From positions 1-43,333 of IMG/VR virus record IMGVR_UViG_3300047510_002406: 43,333 bases of DNA, one strand, 5' to 3'. How positions within the stretch are numbered: the first letter of the stretch is position 1; each line of letters begins with the position of its first letter. Source of the DNA: a virus. Shown here piece by piece: positions 30,444-40,647 of the stretch. Both the position numbers and the translations under genes were made by a program. The notes under the pieces are model-generated. The model searched no databases. It was not told the origin of the DNA and was given only the letters and a program-made list of their open reading frames with translations.

Positions 30444-33400
30444 ATGAGCAGAAGAATCGTAGACCTAGAAGAGTCGCTGATCATTGATGATCAGGATGAG
30501 ATTTTGTTTTTTCAAAACTCGACCAAAAGGTCAAAAAAGGTCAAAAGAGGGAATTTTTTTAGTAGCCGAGGGATTGTTGTTACAGGTAGATTTATAACTC
30601 CAGAGGGAAATGATGTTGGAGCTACTGCGGTGGCAGCGCAAATTGCCGCTTTAGCTGCGCAAGCAAATGCTCAAGGAGCGCAAGCCAGCGCAACTGGGAA
30701 GAATAAAATCTTCTATCAAAATGAGGCTCCAATAAATGGCACATTCATAGGAGCGATAAATGGGACTTCACTAACCGTAAACTCGCCCGGTATTACTAAC
30801 TCTGCTTCTGGTGGAGCAGAAATAAGATTAGGTTCAGTTTTGAGCGGAGGAACAGTAACAGCAGGAACAAAAGTAATATCTTTTGTGAGTGGAACTATGG
30901 GGCAAGCGGGAACCTATACAGTAAGCCCAAGCCAAACTGTAGCTCAAACAACGATTACTGTTGACGCAGGATTGATAGATGGAGATATCTGGTATGACAC
31001 TAACGATGATTATAAAACTAGATTTTATGATAACGGAAGTTGGGTTGAGGGATTCGCATCTCGCTTTAGACTTGACGCAAATAATAATATAACAGGGCTG
31101 CAAAGAGTTGGAGCTAGTTCAAATTTTGTTTTAGTTGCTGATAATTTTGCGATTACAAATGGATCAAGCAGCGTTGCAGAAGCAGATAGATATCCGTTTC
31201 AAGTTGTAACAGTTGGGGGCGCCCAAAAGGTCTTCATAAAAGAGGCTAATATTCAATTTTTAGATGCTGGCAAATTGACTGCTGGATTTATTGGAGCCCA
31301 AACAATTGAACTTGGCAATAATGCGGCATTCCTCCAATCAAGATCTTTCGTACCTACTTGGGTAAGCGGATCTTACATAGTTAGAGCTTATAGCACTAGT
31401 GGTGTGAATTTAGGCAAAGTTCTTCCAAGTGACGCTGTACAAGTAAAAGTTTTACAGGATAATGGATCTTATAAATTGTTTAGATCTTTATTGCTGCAAA
31501 ATGGAGGAACAAGCGCGGCTACAATTGCGCCGCCATTAACTGGTGGATCAAATGACAACTGGGCAGAAGTAACTCCAATTCCAACTATATCTATTGATGC
31601 GGGTTACGGCACAACTGCAATTCCAGACTTTGGTTTTAGAATTGTTGGCAATGGCGCTGCGGAATTTACTGGAGCTTTATTCAGAGGCGCAATTGTGGCT
31701 CAAGAAGGATTTTTTGGCTCAACCAAAAATGGTGTTAGAGTCGATACTAGTGGCCTTATAGTAAATAATTTTGGCAGAATAAAATCTGCTGGAATTGGAT
31801 ACAATGGAACTGACTTTACAACCAGTGGCACAAATGGAACAAGCGGTGGGTTTTTCTTAGGCAATACTCAATCAGAAGGTCAGGCAGAGCTTTATCAATT
31901 TTTTATTGGTAAACCAGAAGGCAATTATTTACGCTGGAATGGAACGGATTTAAGAGTAAACGGAAGAACCATTTCAACTGGGGCAGCAAATGGAACGGAC
32001 AATAATTACGGAATAACCATTGGCTCTAATTACGGAATTAGATATTATACAGATACTGGCGTATTAACAATGACAGGTGCGAACGCGAATGGTTCTACAA
32101 GCGGCGCACAAATAGATTTAGCTGGCAATAATTGGCAAAATGTAAATAGGGGCGCTTTGGTATTAAGCGCGGGCAAACCAACAACTCCAAATGCAGTATT
32201 TACTGGTTCAATTAGCGGGACAACGCTAAATGTAACATCAGTGGCAAGCGGAACTATTTTAGTAGGAATGTCTTTAAGTGGTGGTGGAATAACCGCTGGA
32301 ACTGTTATAATAGCAAATGGAAATGGTTCTGGCAGCACTGGAACTTATACTGTTTCTGCATCTCAAGCAGTGGCTTCAACTACTATAACTGGAAGTGCAG
32401 GCATAGCTCCAGGAGCAATACACTTTAGAATCAATGATGAACTTGTTGGTCTTTGGCAGGCTAATAAAAATTTTGAAATTTATAGCACTTTGTGGGTTGG
32501 AGGGAATTTGTTTGCTGGAACGGATTTAAATAATCCAAAATTTAGTGTCAATGGAACTACGGGAGTAGTAACGATAAACGGAGCTACGATAGATGGAGTT
32601 TCAACAATTGGTGGAAGATCTGGCTCAACAATAGCTGGCGCCATAAATTCTTCTGGAGATATTATTACTGATCTTATTAATGCTAGATTTGATACGGAAA
32701 CGAAACAGATTCTTTCTGATTTTTCTTTTGGTACAAGCGGGGCAATTCAGATTGGTTCATATGTAAACGGCGTTTCTGGTGATATTAAAATATCACCGGC
32801 TGGAATAGTTGGAAGAAATTCTTCTGGCGCTACTACTTTTTCATTAAATGGTTCGAATGGGTCGGCAACTTTTGCAGGAACAATTACGGCTTCTACGGGC
32901 GCTATTGCTGGATGGGATATTACTGCATCGTCTCTTTCGAAAAATAATGCAACCATTTCAAGCGCAGGAAGTATATCTTTAGGAGCTGGCGGCGAAAGCG
33001 TAAACTTAAGTTCAGTAGATGGAACTTATAGAATTTGGGTTGGCTCGACAAGCGGGGCAACCGCTGCATTTAGCGTTACTAAAGCTGGAGTTGTAACGGC
33101 AAACGGAGCAATTTTAGATTCTAATTCTACAATTGGAGGACGTTCTGGATCGATAATAGCAGGGGCAATAAATTCAACAGGAGCAATTTCTGGTGTTGTT
33201 ATAAGTAATGTTATAAATAGCGCCTTAAATACACAAGCGTCTCAAATATTATCTAATTTTTCTTTTAGCACAAGTGGTGCGATTCAGATTGGTGCGGTTA
33301 ATGGAACTGTTGGCGAAATAAAAATCAGCCCAAGCGGCATTGTTGCTAAAAATCCTTCTGGAGTTTCAACATTCACTCTAGATGGCATTTCTGGTTCTGC

Positions 33401-35264
33401 AACTTTTGCTGGACAACTTTCTGCTGCCACTGGGACTTTTGCTGGACAGTTGTCTGCCGCTACAGGAAGTTTTTCAGGTTCAATTACTGCTTCTTCTGGT
33501 TTGGTTGGTGGTTGGACAATTGGCGCTTCGGCTTTAACAGGAGGCAGCGGAAACTCTTCAGTTGGCCTTGCCGTTGATGCGTCAACAGGAGGTGTATCTA
33601 TATACGCAGGAAATGCCACAAAGAACGATGCTCCATTTAAGGTAACAAATACTGGCGTACTGACTGCTCAAAGTGGAACTGTTGGCGGATGGACGCTTGG
33701 AGCAACTTCTTTAAGCGGCGGTTCAGGTGCAACTAAAGTTGGATTAGAGGTTGATGGGGTATCTGGTGGTGTGTCTATATATGCTGGAAGCGCAACAAAG
33801 AACGACGCTCCATTTAAGGTAACAAATACTGGAGTTTTAACTTCTATCTCTGGCTCTATAGGCGCTTGGACCATTGATAGCTCATCACTACAAACAACTT
33901 CGGGCGCTTACATACAAGCAGGTCCAAGCGCTAGCAGTTATGTTAAAATTTCTTCAGCAGGAATTACGGGAATATCGGGCACGCTGGGAACCGTATTTAA
34001 TTTACCAACAGATGGAACAAGGCCAACATTTTCTAGTGGAGACATCACTCTAACTAAGTTTGTAATTTCTACTTCAGGAATTATTGAAACATCGACAAGC
34101 GCTGGTAATGGTGGAGCAAATGGTCAAGGTGTAAGAATAAATGATACAGGAATAAAAGGATTTGCTGCAAATAATGCAAATCCAACTTTCCACTTAGATG
34201 CGTCTAACGGAAATCTATCATTAGGATCTACTTCTGGCTCTAATTATTTAAATTGGACTGGATCTTCATTAGAAATGAAGTCAGATGCGGTTTATATTGG
34301 AATGTCCAAAGAAACAACTCTTGGCACAGGAATATTAAATCAAATAAAGGGGCCAATTGAGCTTTTTGGTTTTGATGGCGATTCTGGCAGTGGATTTGGT
34401 AGTGCAAATGTTTTTTGCAGGTTATTCAATGGAACGCAAGCAACCAAATATTCAGCCCTTGCTGATTCTAACTTTGGAATGAATGGAAGGGCTTGGAAAG
34501 CCTCAACAAGTAGTTGGGAGGATTTTGGAAGAATATCTATAACATTAAAAAACTCCATAGAGACTAATGCTGATTCTTATTTCAGCATGTATGTAAAAAA
34601 CACAAGCGGAACAAATAAATATCTACAGTTTTATAATGGCAAGCTTATTGTTGACGGTTTACATACATCAGTAAATGCTTTAGGAAAAATAAACGTTCCT
34701 GACGCTGGAACTTCATCTTCTGACGGAATCTTTTTTAACGCTGATACTAATTTATATAGATGTGGAGCAGATAAAATTGGCACTGATGATGATGTAGTAG
34801 TTGGAGTTGCCACTACTAGATATATTTATTTCAATAATCCTGCTGGAAAAATTGTATGGGCAAATACCACTGGAGATTTGAACGAAAACACTAATGGAGC
34901 AGTAAATTTATATAGAAGCGCCGCGAATTCGTTAAAAACCGATGATGATTTTATTGCGTTATCTGTGACTACAACTTCTGCAAGAAGAACAAAGAAAAAT
35001 ATTAAAAAATACAAAGGCGGGATGGATGTCGTTGAAAAATTAAAGCCGGTTTCTTTTGATAGAAAAGTTGATAATAAAAATGATATCGGTTTTATTGCTG
35101 AAGATGTAGAAAAAGCGCTTTCGATGATTGTGACTAGAAACGAAAAAAATGAAATAGAAGGTTTAGACTATTCTAAATTAACTGTTGTTCTAGTAAATGC
35201 AGTCAAAGAGCTTTCAGCAAAAATTAATGAACTAGAATTGAAGTTGAATGCCAACACAAACTAA
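30444..35264 (+). CDS. J-like central tail fibre with S74 intramolecular chaperone
   Basis: A 1606-residue fibre. Residues about 180-290 ([39 protein letters not shown]) resemble the C-terminal region of lambda J-type tip proteins (DUF1983-like). A Thr/Ser-rich module ending GTYTVS-SQ-VA-TTIT occurs twice, near residues 95-170 and 585-650. Long beta-repeats follow: [15 protein letters not shown]...SGAIQIG...DIKISP appears twice, and two 78-base units encode [18 protein letters not shown]. The C-terminus is an S74 chaperone: [29 protein letters not shown] and a coiled coil. Predicted autocleavage before Ser1512, with Lys1517 in the expected spacing, would release about 95 residues after trimer folding. 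The usual Asp after the serine is Ala here. It overlaps the Ig-like gene by 17 bases. Confidence 0.85.
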   Translation: MSRRIVDLEESLIIDDQDEILFFQNSTKRSKKVKRGNFFSSRGIVVTGRFITPEGNDVGATAVAAQIAALAAQANAQGAQASATGKNKIFYQNEAPINGTFIGAINGTSLTVNSPGITNSASGGAEIRLGSVLSGGTVTAGTKVISFVSGTMGQAGTYTVSPSQTVAQTTITVDAGLIDGDIWYDTNDDYKTRFYDNGSWVEGFASRFRLDANNNITGLQRVGASSNFVLVADNFAITNGSSSVAEADRYPFQVVTVGGAQKVFIKEANIQFLDAGKLTAGFIGAQTIELGNNAAFLQSRSFVPTWVSGSYIVRAYSTSGVNLGKVLPSDAVQVKVLQDNGSYKLFRSLLLQNGGTSAATIAPPLTGGSNDNWAEVTPIPTISIDAGYGTTAIPDFGFRIVGNGAAEFTGALFRGAIVAQEGFFGSTKNGVRVDTSGLIVNNFGRIKSAGIGYNGTDFTTSGTNGTSGGFFLGNTQSEGQAELYQFFIGKPEGNYLRWNGTDLRVNGRTISTGAANGTDNNYGITIGSNYGIRYYTDTGVLTMTGANANGSTSGAQIDLAGNNWQNVNRGALVLSAGKPTTPNAVFTGSISGTTLNVTSVASGTILVGMSLSGGGITAGTVIIANGNGSGSTGTYTVSASQAVASTTITGSAGIAPGAIHFRINDELVGLWQANKNFEIYSTLWVGGNLFAGTDLNNPKFSVNGTTGVVTINGATIDGVSTIGGRSGSTIAGAINSSGDIITDLINARFDTETKQILSDFSFGTSGAIQIGSYVNGVSGDIKISPAGIVGRNSSGATTFSLNGSNGSATFAGTITASTGAIAGWDITASSLSKNNATISSAGSISLGAGGESVNLSSVDGTYRIWVGSTSGATAAFSVTKAGVVTANGAILDSNSTIGGRSGSIIAGAINSTGAISGVVISNVINSALNTQASQILSNFSFSTSGAIQIGAVNGTVGEIKISPSGIVAKNPSGVSTFTLDGISGSATFAGQLSAATGTFAGQLSAATGSFSGSITASSGLVGGWTIGASALTGGSGNSSVGLAVDASTGGVSIYAGNATKNDAPFKVTNTGVLTAQSGTVGGWTLGATSLSGGSGATKVGLEVDGVSGGVSIYAGSATKNDAPFKVTNTGVLTSISGSIGAWTIDSSSLQTTSGAYIQAGPSASSYVKISSAGITGISGTLGTVFNLPTDGTRPTFSSGDITLTKFVISTSGIIETSTSAGNGGANGQGVRINDTGIKGFAANNANPTFHLDASNGNLSLGSTSGSNYLNWTGSSLEMKSDAVYIGMSKETTLGTGILNQIKGPIELFGFDGDSGSGFGSANVFCRLFNGTQATKYSALADSNFGMNGRAWKASTSSWEDFGRISITLKNSIETNADSYFSMYVKNTSGTNKYLQFYNGKLIVDGLHTSVNALGKINVPDAGTSSSDGIFFNADTNLYRCGADKIGTDDDVVVGVATTRYIYFNNPAGKIVWANTTGDLNENTNGAVNLYRSAANSLKTDDDFIALSVTTTSARRTKKNIKKYKGGMDVVEKLKPVSFDRKVDNKNDIGFIAEDVEKALSMIVTRNEKNEIEGLDYSKLTVVLVNAVKELSAKINELELKLNANTN
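33588..33665 (+). repeat. Fibre direct repeat, copy 1
   Basis: 78 bases encoding [20 protein letters not shown] and the next six residues of the fibre (from residue 1049). Similar to copy 2 at 33765 with scattered synonymous and a few coding changes; the repeat period is 177 bases. Confidence 0.8.
33765..33842 (+). repeat. Fibre direct repeat, copy 2
   Basis: The second 78-base copy, from residue 1108. It retains [15 protein letters not shown] exactly at the protein level, with NAT changed to SAT. It belongs to a beta-strand shaft repeat of 59 residues. Confidence 0.8.
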
Positions 35265-37728
35265 ATTTTTAATTACAAGTGGGGTGGCGCTTGTTGATTT
35301 AAGCGGCGTTTTTGAACCGCTTAATGGCGGAACATCTTATACATCAGCGGCGACCAAATATAAAGTTGGGGGCACTGATTTAACTGGAATATTTCATGCA
35401 TCAACTTCTGTTGATGATAGAGTAGACTATGATACTGGATATAAAATAACAGTAGGAGGAACCCCAGTTGACTTAAAAACAATCTTTCGTAAATACGGTT
35501 TTGTTGGAATAACAATAACATCTCAACCAACAAATCAATTTATTGATAATAATACAGCAGCTACCTTTTCGATAACTGCAACAGCGGCAGGAACTCCAAC
35601 ATATCAATGGTATAAAAATGGTTCAATAATATCTGGAGCTACATCTACTAGTTACACAACAGGAGCTTTAACTACTGCAAACGACAATGATACTTACTTT
35701 TGTAGAGTTAGTTATAGCGGGTCTTACGTAGATAGCAATTCAGTTGGTGTTAAAATAAAATCATATATAATTTCTCATCCATCAAACTTAACTGTTCATG
35801 ATGGAGATCCAGGTTATTTCGAAGTACAGGGTGGCGGCAGTCAAACATTAAATTTTAAATGGCTTATTGTCAACAGCCCAACATTTGATCCAGAAGGAGC
35901 TGGAAATGTAAATTCAAATACGGATAGGTATAATTTATCAGAAGCTGCTAGTGATTATAATCAGAATGGAGCATTATTTAGATGTCTTGTAAAAAATAGC
36001 CATTATGGTCAAAATAATGACGTTTCATCAAATTTTGCTACTTTAACTATAATATCGCCTTTAGCTACAATAAGTAGTTACCTAGGGCAAACTCAATTTA
36101 ATCAAGGAGATTTTGTACAGCTTTCATCAACAATAACAAATGGCGCCAAAAATGTTTCTTATCAATGGTATAAAAATGGAAATATAATTTCAGGAGCTAC
36201 TAGCTCTACATATAATTTTCAAATCAATGGATCTGGAGATACTGGATCTTATACACTAGTAGTAAGCAACAGGGGAGGATCATACACTACGAATGCAATA
36301 TCTGTTTCTATTATAGCTCCAGAGGTTACAGTTGGAATAACAGGATATACACCTCCATTTGTATTTAATAATGGAACCGTCGTTACTTTAACAGCTACTC
36401 TTTCTCAGGGTCAAAACGTGACATATCAATGGTACGGACCAAATGGAATTATAAGTGGAGCTACGTCTGCAAGTTACATATTTGCTCTGTCTGCTGCAAA
36501 TGATGGAAACTATTATGTTGTAGCTACAAATGCAGGTGGCTCAGACACATCTAATACAGTTTCGATTTATCTTAACCCATATATAATTACAAATCCAAGT
36601 TCAATTACTGTTAATGCTGGAGGTAACGCAAGCTTTACAGTAAGTGCAGAAGGATCTGGGACACTAAATTATCAATGGTATAGATCAACCAGTGGAGGGG
36701 CTTCTTATTCTGCTATAGGAGCTTCAAATTCAACCTTTGTTGATATAGGAGTAACGTCAGCCTATGACGGATACAAGTATTACTGTGTAGTTTCAAGCTC
36801 AGTAAGCGGATCTAGCCCAGTTCAATCTACGGTCGCAACATTAACTGTAAATTATGCTCCGTCAAACCCATCCATCACGGGACAAGAAATTTACAATAAT
36901 GGAAATGCGGTTGCGTTTACGGCTTCAGTTACATTAGGTAAGCCAACAAGTACTACTTATACTTGGCAAAGGTCCATAGATGGGGGCTTTAATTGGAGTC
37001 AAGTAGCTCAGACAACTACGACAGCTAGTTCAGACGAACTATCTGTTGGCACGGCTGGAATGGGGATATCTGGATATAAGTATAGATGCGTAATAAGTAA
37101 TAGTGTTGGATCTGTAACGACGGCGGTCAAAACAGTTTATATTAATCCATATATAACGGCAAACCCATCAAGTACAACTGTAAATTCTGGAAGCAATGCG
37201 ACGTTTACAGTAAGCGCTCAAGGTTCTGGAACCTTAACTTACACATGGTATAGAAATGGGGCTACGTTTGGAGCAGCAAATAGCCCTTCGTTTACAGAAG
37301 TAGGAACAGCTCCATCTCAAAATGGTAATACTTATTATTGCGTTGTTTCAAGCTCCATATCTGGAACAAGTCCAGCGACTTCATCTACAGCGACACTAAC
37401 TGTAGAGTATGCCCCAATAATAGGCTCTGTTCGATTCAATGGAACAACAGTTACATCAAACTTGCAGGCTTTTACAATTGCTAATGGTCTTACATTTACA
37501 TTGCAAGCTGTTTCAGTTGATGATGGTCAACCAAATGCTACATCAAGAGGCTGGTATAGATACGACGGAACTACATCTCCAGATCCAGAAGGCTACAATG
37601 AATTGCTTGGGACTAGCGATAGCGTAACTACAGACCAAGGCGATAACGAAACTCAATACTATAGATATAGAATAGCGAATACAGAGGGAACGACTCAATC
37701 GTTTGAAATAGAAGTTAATACAATATAA
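35248..37728 (+). CDS. Tail protein with eight Ig-like domains
   Basis: An 826-residue protein. Residues 1-90 form a beta module ([32 protein letters not shown]) of a type frequent in phage tip proteins. The remainder can be divided into eight Ig-like domains of about 80-100 residues, most with a Y-WY(K/R)NG core and a D/N-G-YYC or TYFC end strand, as in bacterial and phage I-set-like folds. Such domains bind carbohydrates weakly and decorate capsids and tails. It starts 17 bases before the end of the J-like fibre gene, so expression is coupled, and it is the last structural gene before the glycosyltransferases. Confidence 0.8.
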   Translation: MPTQTKFLITSGVALVDLSGVFEPLNGGTSYTSAATKYKVGGTDLTGIFHASTSVDDRVDYDTGYKITVGGTPVDLKTIFRKYGFVGITITSQPTNQFIDNNTAATFSITATAAGTPTYQWYKNGSIISGATSTSYTTGALTTANDNDTYFCRVSYSGSYVDSNSVGVKIKSYIISHPSNLTVHDGDPGYFEVQGGGSQTLNFKWLIVNSPTFDPEGAGNVNSNTDRYNLSEAASDYNQNGALFRCLVKNSHYGQNNDVSSNFATLTIISPLATISSYLGQTQFNQGDFVQLSSTITNGAKNVSYQWYKNGNIISGATSSTYNFQINGSGDTGSYTLVVSNRGGSYTTNAISVSIIAPEVTVGITGYTPPFVFNNGTVVTLTATLSQGQNVTYQWYGPNGIISGATSASYIFALSAANDGNYYVVATNAGGSDTSNTVSIYLNPYIITNPSSITVNAGGNASFTVSAEGSGTLNYQWYRSTSGGASYSAIGASNSTFVDIGVTSAYDGYKYYCVVSSSVSGSSPVQSTVATLTVNYAPSNPSITGQEIYNNGNAVAFTASVTLGKPTSTTYTWQRSIDGGFNWSQVAQTTTTASSDELSVGTAGMGISGYKYRCVISNSVGSVTTAVKTVYINPYITANPSSTTVNSGSNATFTVSAQGSGTLTYTWYRNGATFGAANSPSFTEVGTAPSQNGNTYYCVVSSSISGTSPATSSTATLTVEYAPIIGSVRFNGTTVTSNLQAFTIANGLTFTLQAVSVDDGQPNATSRGWYRYDGTTSPDPEGYNELLGTSDSVTTDQGDNETQYYRYRIANTEGTTQSFEIEVNTI

Positions 37729-37730
37729 TA

Positions 37731-37756
37731 TTTAAAAAATAATAAGTTTTTTTAAA
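37731..37756 (+). terminator. A/T-only inverted repeat, possible weak terminator
   Basis: TTTAAAAAA and TTTTTTAAA separated by eight bases in the 35-base gap after the Ig-like gene. Without G-C pairs the hairpin is weak; it may simply be A/T-rich leader of the next gene. Confidence 0.2.
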
Positions 37757-37763
37757 ATACAGT

Positions 37764-38693
37764 GTGAAAGTCCTTTATGTTTCGCCTCACTTATCGACAG
37801 GTGGACTGCCTCAATACTTATTCAAAAAGATAGAGACGCTAAACCCTTTGTTTGAAATTCACTGTGTAGAATATAAATATCTTGGAAATGTTTATGTTGT
37901 CCAAAGAAATAGAATTATTGATCTGTTAGGCAACAGGTTTTATTCTATGGTTGGGGCTGAAGAGTCTTACTTATTAAAAATTATCGAAGATGTGTCTCCA
38001 GATGTTATTCATTTTGAAGAATTCCCAGAAACATTTTTAGACCAAGCGATTTGCAGAAAAATTTATTCAAATAATAGAAAATATTTAATATTTGAAACTG
38101 GGCACGGCATTTACTTTGATGCCCAAAATAAAAAATTTATACCAGATAAGTTCATCTTCGTTTCTGAGTATCAGACAAAACTGTATGGTAATTTGGGCGC
38201 TCCATATGAAATAGTTGAGTATCCAATTGAGCATAAAAAGCCACAAAAGAAAACTGCTCAAGAAAAGCTTGGATTCGATCCAAGCAAAAAACACGTTATT
38301 AATGTTGGCCTTTTTACTAAAGGCAAAAATCAAGGAGAGCTTATTGAGCTAGCTAGAAAACTACCTCAGTTTCAATTTCATTTTATTGGCAATTTAGCTA
38401 TTAATTTTAAAGATTATTGGGAGCCAGTAACAAAAGATTTGCCTAGTAACTGCAAGTTATGGCAAGAAAGATCTGATGTCGATTTGTTTTATCAAGCGGC
38501 AGACCTAATGGTTTTTACTTCAAAAATGGAATGTTCGCCAATTGTGATTAGAGAAGCTATTGGCTGGGGATTAAAAAGCTTGATATATAATTTAAATTCA
38601 TATTGCAATATGTACGATAAGTTTGCGAATATAGAGTACTTGAAAGAAGGGGATCAAGAGTATAATATAAATTTGATTAAGGACTGTTTATGA
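37764..38693 (+). CDS. GT4-like glycosyltransferase
   Basis: A 309-residue GT-B fold protein. The N-terminus KVLYVSPHLSTGGLPQYLFK is the Gly-rich loop of family 4 enzymes. The middle has PDVIHFEEFPE, and the C-terminal half has HVINVGLFTKGKNQ, then MECSPIVIREAIGWG, the E-x7-E nucleotide-sugar motif. It is somewhat short for GT4 but both domains are present. The start is GTG at 37764; no ATG gives a full N-terminal strand. Its stop overlaps the heptosyltransferase start by four bases (ATGA). It probably works on the same acceptor or donor pathway as that enzyme. Confidence 0.82.
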   Translation: MKVLYVSPHLSTGGLPQYLFKKIETLNPLFEIHCVEYKYLGNVYVVQRNRIIDLLGNRFYSMVGAEESYLLKIIEDVSPDVIHFEEFPETFLDQAICRKIYSNNRKYLIFETGHGIYFDAQNKKFIPDKFIFVSEYQTKLYGNLGAPYEIVEYPIEHKKPQKKTAQEKLGFDPSKKHVINVGLFTKGKNQGELIELARKLPQFQFHFIGNLAINFKDYWEPVTKDLPSNCKLWQERSDVDLFYQAADLMVFTSKMECSPIVIREAIGWGLKSLIYNLNSYCNMYDKFANIEYLKEGDQEYNINLIKDCL

Positions 38694-39841
38694 AGTATCA
38701 ATTGGCCTACAGCTATCAGAATACGAAAAAAAATATAAATGATTTTAACTTTATATTTAGTTTTATTGACGGAGCGAAGTTGACGATCACTGGCAATTCA
38801 GAGCAGTCTTTCGATGTAAAATTTATAGATTTAGACTCGTCTGCCGTTGTCTATGAAACTGTTTTGAAAACAAATATGTGGGCTTCGCCAACTGCAAAAT
38901 ATTTTGTTAATTGGTCGATACAGGTTTTTAAAGAAGGCCACTTGATCAAAAGACATGATTTGTCACTAGCTGGGAAACAGGTAAAGATAGTTTTTGACAC
39001 TGGAAGTATTGGAGATTCTGTAGCTTATATAGAAAGCGCGGAAGAGTTCAGGAAAAAGCATGGCTGCAACCTGACTTGCGTTGTCTTTAATAAGGACATG
39101 TGCAAATTATTCAAAGAAAAATATAAAAATATTTCTTTTTATAATTTGGACAAGCAGGATGATTTTCATGCAATTTATAAGATTCAATACCCGATAAAGA
39201 ACTGGCAGGGCATAATAAAAAAAGATCCAAGAACAATTTCTCTGACAGAAGTAGCGCCGCTAACTCTTGGTCTTGAGTTAAAGGAGAGAAGGCCAACCTT
39301 TGGAGAAAAAAAGCCTTCTGATAAAAAGTATGTGTGCATTGCTACTCAAAGCACATCGCAGTGCAAATATTGGAATAATAAAAAAGGCTGGGAGGGGGTA
39401 ATAAAGTATTTAAATGATGCTGGTTACGAAGTTTGGTGCATAGATAGACATTCGTCTTTTGGAAATTCAGGAAACTTTAATCGTATACCAAAAGGGGCGA
39501 TTGATAAAACGGGAGAATTTTTCCTAGCGACCAGAATAGATCAGATATGTGGCGCTGAGTTTTTCATTGGCTTGGGATCTGGACTGTCTTGGTTGGCTTG
39601 GGCTTGTGGAGTTCCGGTAGTTCTTGTGAGCGGGTTTAGCAAAGCTTTTGCAGAGTTCTACACCCCTTATAGAGTTATAAATGAAAACGTATGCAATGGT
39701 TGCTGGAACGACCCATCTTTAGCCTTTGATAAAGGCGATTGGAATTGGTGCCCAAGAAATAAAGACTTTGAATGCACCAAGCAAATAACGCCAGAAGACG
39801 TTATAAAGCACATCAATAAGATTATTAATACTCAACCTTAA
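38690..39841 (+). CDS. Autotransporter-type O-heptosyltransferase-like protein (TibC/Aah family)
   Basis: A 383-residue protein. Residues 1-100 are a beta domain with VKFIDLDSSAVVYETVLKTN and NMWASPTAKYFVNW. KIVFDTGSIGDSVAYIESA begins the GT-B core, with the conserved Gly-Asp. VCIATQSTSQCKYWNN, then FFIGLGSGLSWLAWACGVPV, are hallmark blocks of the bacterial autotransporter heptosyltransferase (BAHT) family. A four-cysteine cluster (Cys335-x2-Cys338, Cys354, Cys362) follows, matching the iron-binding finger of TibC-type enzymes. That family O-heptosylates serines in repeated beta-strand-loop-strand surface proteins, using ADP-heptose. Here the neighbours are Thr/Ser-rich phage tail fibres. It converges with and overlaps the FmdB-like gene by 17 bases at the 3' ends. 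Confidence 0.85.
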   Translation: MKYQLAYSYQNTKKNINDFNFIFSFIDGAKLTITGNSEQSFDVKFIDLDSSAVVYETVLKTNMWASPTAKYFVNWSIQVFKEGHLIKRHDLSLAGKQVKIVFDTGSIGDSVAYIESAEEFRKKHGCNLTCVVFNKDMCKLFKEKYKNISFYNLDKQDDFHAIYKIQYPIKNWQGIIKKDPRTISLTEVAPLTLGLELKERRPTFGEKKPSDKKYVCIATQSTSQCKYWNNKKGWEGVIKYLNDAGYEVWCIDRHSSFGNSGNFNRIPKGAIDKTGEFFLATRIDQICGAEFFIGLGSGLSWLAWACGVPVVLVSGFSKAFAEFYTPYRVINENVCNGCWNDPSLAFDKGDWNWCPRNKDFECTKQITPEDVIKHINKIINTQP

Positions 39842-40205
39842 CTCTGGTTGATTCGTAAGTCTTCTTTTCGCTTGGGTGCTTTGCGCCGTTTCTTCTTTTG
39901 GAATAATCTTTTAAAAACTTATTTTTAACTGGATCTACGCCGCCATTTTGTTTTGCGCGCTTTTCGCTAAGTTCAGCGCTTTTATCGAGCAAGTCTCCAT
40001 ACGTGCCTTTCTTATTCTTTGTGGCGTCAACGAATGAGGTGTTGCTGTACGGGTCAATTTGGGCGTCCACTGAGGCATTAGGCACCTGATATACCCTCTT
40101 CCAAATAAGTCCTTCCTGGTCGATGTATGAGTGCTCCTCGTTCATTCCTTGGAATACGTCAATCGTCTCGCCGGTCTTTGGGTTCTCGTAGGTGTACAGT
40201 GGCAT
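39825..40205 (-). CDS. FmdB-like small protein
   Basis: A 126-residue protein starting at ATG 40205 (MPLYTYENPKTGETIDVFQG). The N-terminal 45 residues follow the FmdB zinc-ribbon pattern (MPLYTYENPKTGE, then GLIWKRV) but lack the cysteines, so metal binding is unlikely. The rest is basic and helical with LSEKRAKQNGGVDPVKNKF. Proteins of this architecture are common in large aquatic phages; the function is unknown. An upstream start at 40238 would run through the terminator hairpin and adds a poorly conserved-looking MKKRLFYYHIY, so 40205 is chosen. It is separated from the heat-shock gene by that terminator and may have its own promoter. Confidence 0.7.
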   Translation of the reverse strand: MPLYTYENPKTGETIDVFQGMNEEHSYIDQEGLIWKRVYQVPNASVDAQIDPYSNTSFVDATKNKKGTYGDLLDKSAELSEKRAKQNGGVDPVKNKFLKDYSKRRNGAKHPSEKKTYESTRVKVEY

Positions 40206-40219
40206 ATAAATATGGTAAT

Positions 40220-40245
40220 AAAAAAGCCGCTTTTTCAAGCGGCTT
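40220..40245 (-). terminator. Intrinsic terminator after the small heat-shock gene
   Basis: On the minus strand a 9-bp stem (AAGCCGCTT / AAGCGGCTT) with a 4-base loop is followed by six T residues, starting seven bases beyond the Hsp20-like stop. It should end the dut-to-Hsp20 transcript and limit FmdB-like expression. Confidence 0.85.
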
Positions 40246-40251
40246 GGGATT

Positions 40252-40593
40252 TTAGTTAATGTCTACCTTCTTTTCTTGTTTTTTCTTCTTTGGAATTTTA
40301 ATTATCAAGACTCCATTTTTCACAGAGCATTGAACCGCAGAGAGATCGAGAGACTCTCTGCAAACCAGAAATGATCTATTGTAATCAGTGTACTCACTCT
40401 TGGCTCTAACAGAGAGCTTATAAGAATCTTCGCAATAAGTGACTGAAACATCATCTTTTCCGCATCCTGTAACGCGAAATACATAAGAGGTCGAATCTTT
40501 ATCGGAAGACTGATTAATATACGCGCAGTCATTCCAAATAGTGCCAGTTCCAGTTGTAGTAGTGTCGTAGTTTACTGAGTAGTAGTATGTCAT
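40252..40593 (-). CDS. Small heat-shock protein, Hsp20/alpha-crystallin-like
   Basis: A 113-residue protein with an alpha-crystallin domain. TSYVFRVTGCGKDDVSVTYC matches the first strands with the PG--KDD-SV pattern. NRSFLVCRESLDLSAVQCSVKNG is the central part, with the A-x-x-x-NGVL signature seen as CSVKNGVLIIKIP, followed by a Lys-rich tail KKKKQEKK. It is a short holdase that would bind unfolded proteins, and Hsp20-like proteins occur in T4-like cyanophages. Its five cysteines are unusual for the family. It lies in the leftward operon with the dUTPase, sigma factor, SSB and glycosyltransferase genes, and ends just before a terminator. Confidence 0.75.
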   Translation of the reverse strand: MTYYYSVNYDTTTTGTGTIWNDCAYINQSSDKDSTSYVFRVTGCGKDDVSVTYCEDSYKLSVRAKSEYTDYNRSFLVCRESLDLSAVQCSVKNGVLIIKIPKKKKQEKKVDIN

Positions 40594-40647
40594 AGTGATT
40601 ACTATTTAGCTAACGGCATGCCAAGGCTGTTCCAGAGGAGAACGCAA

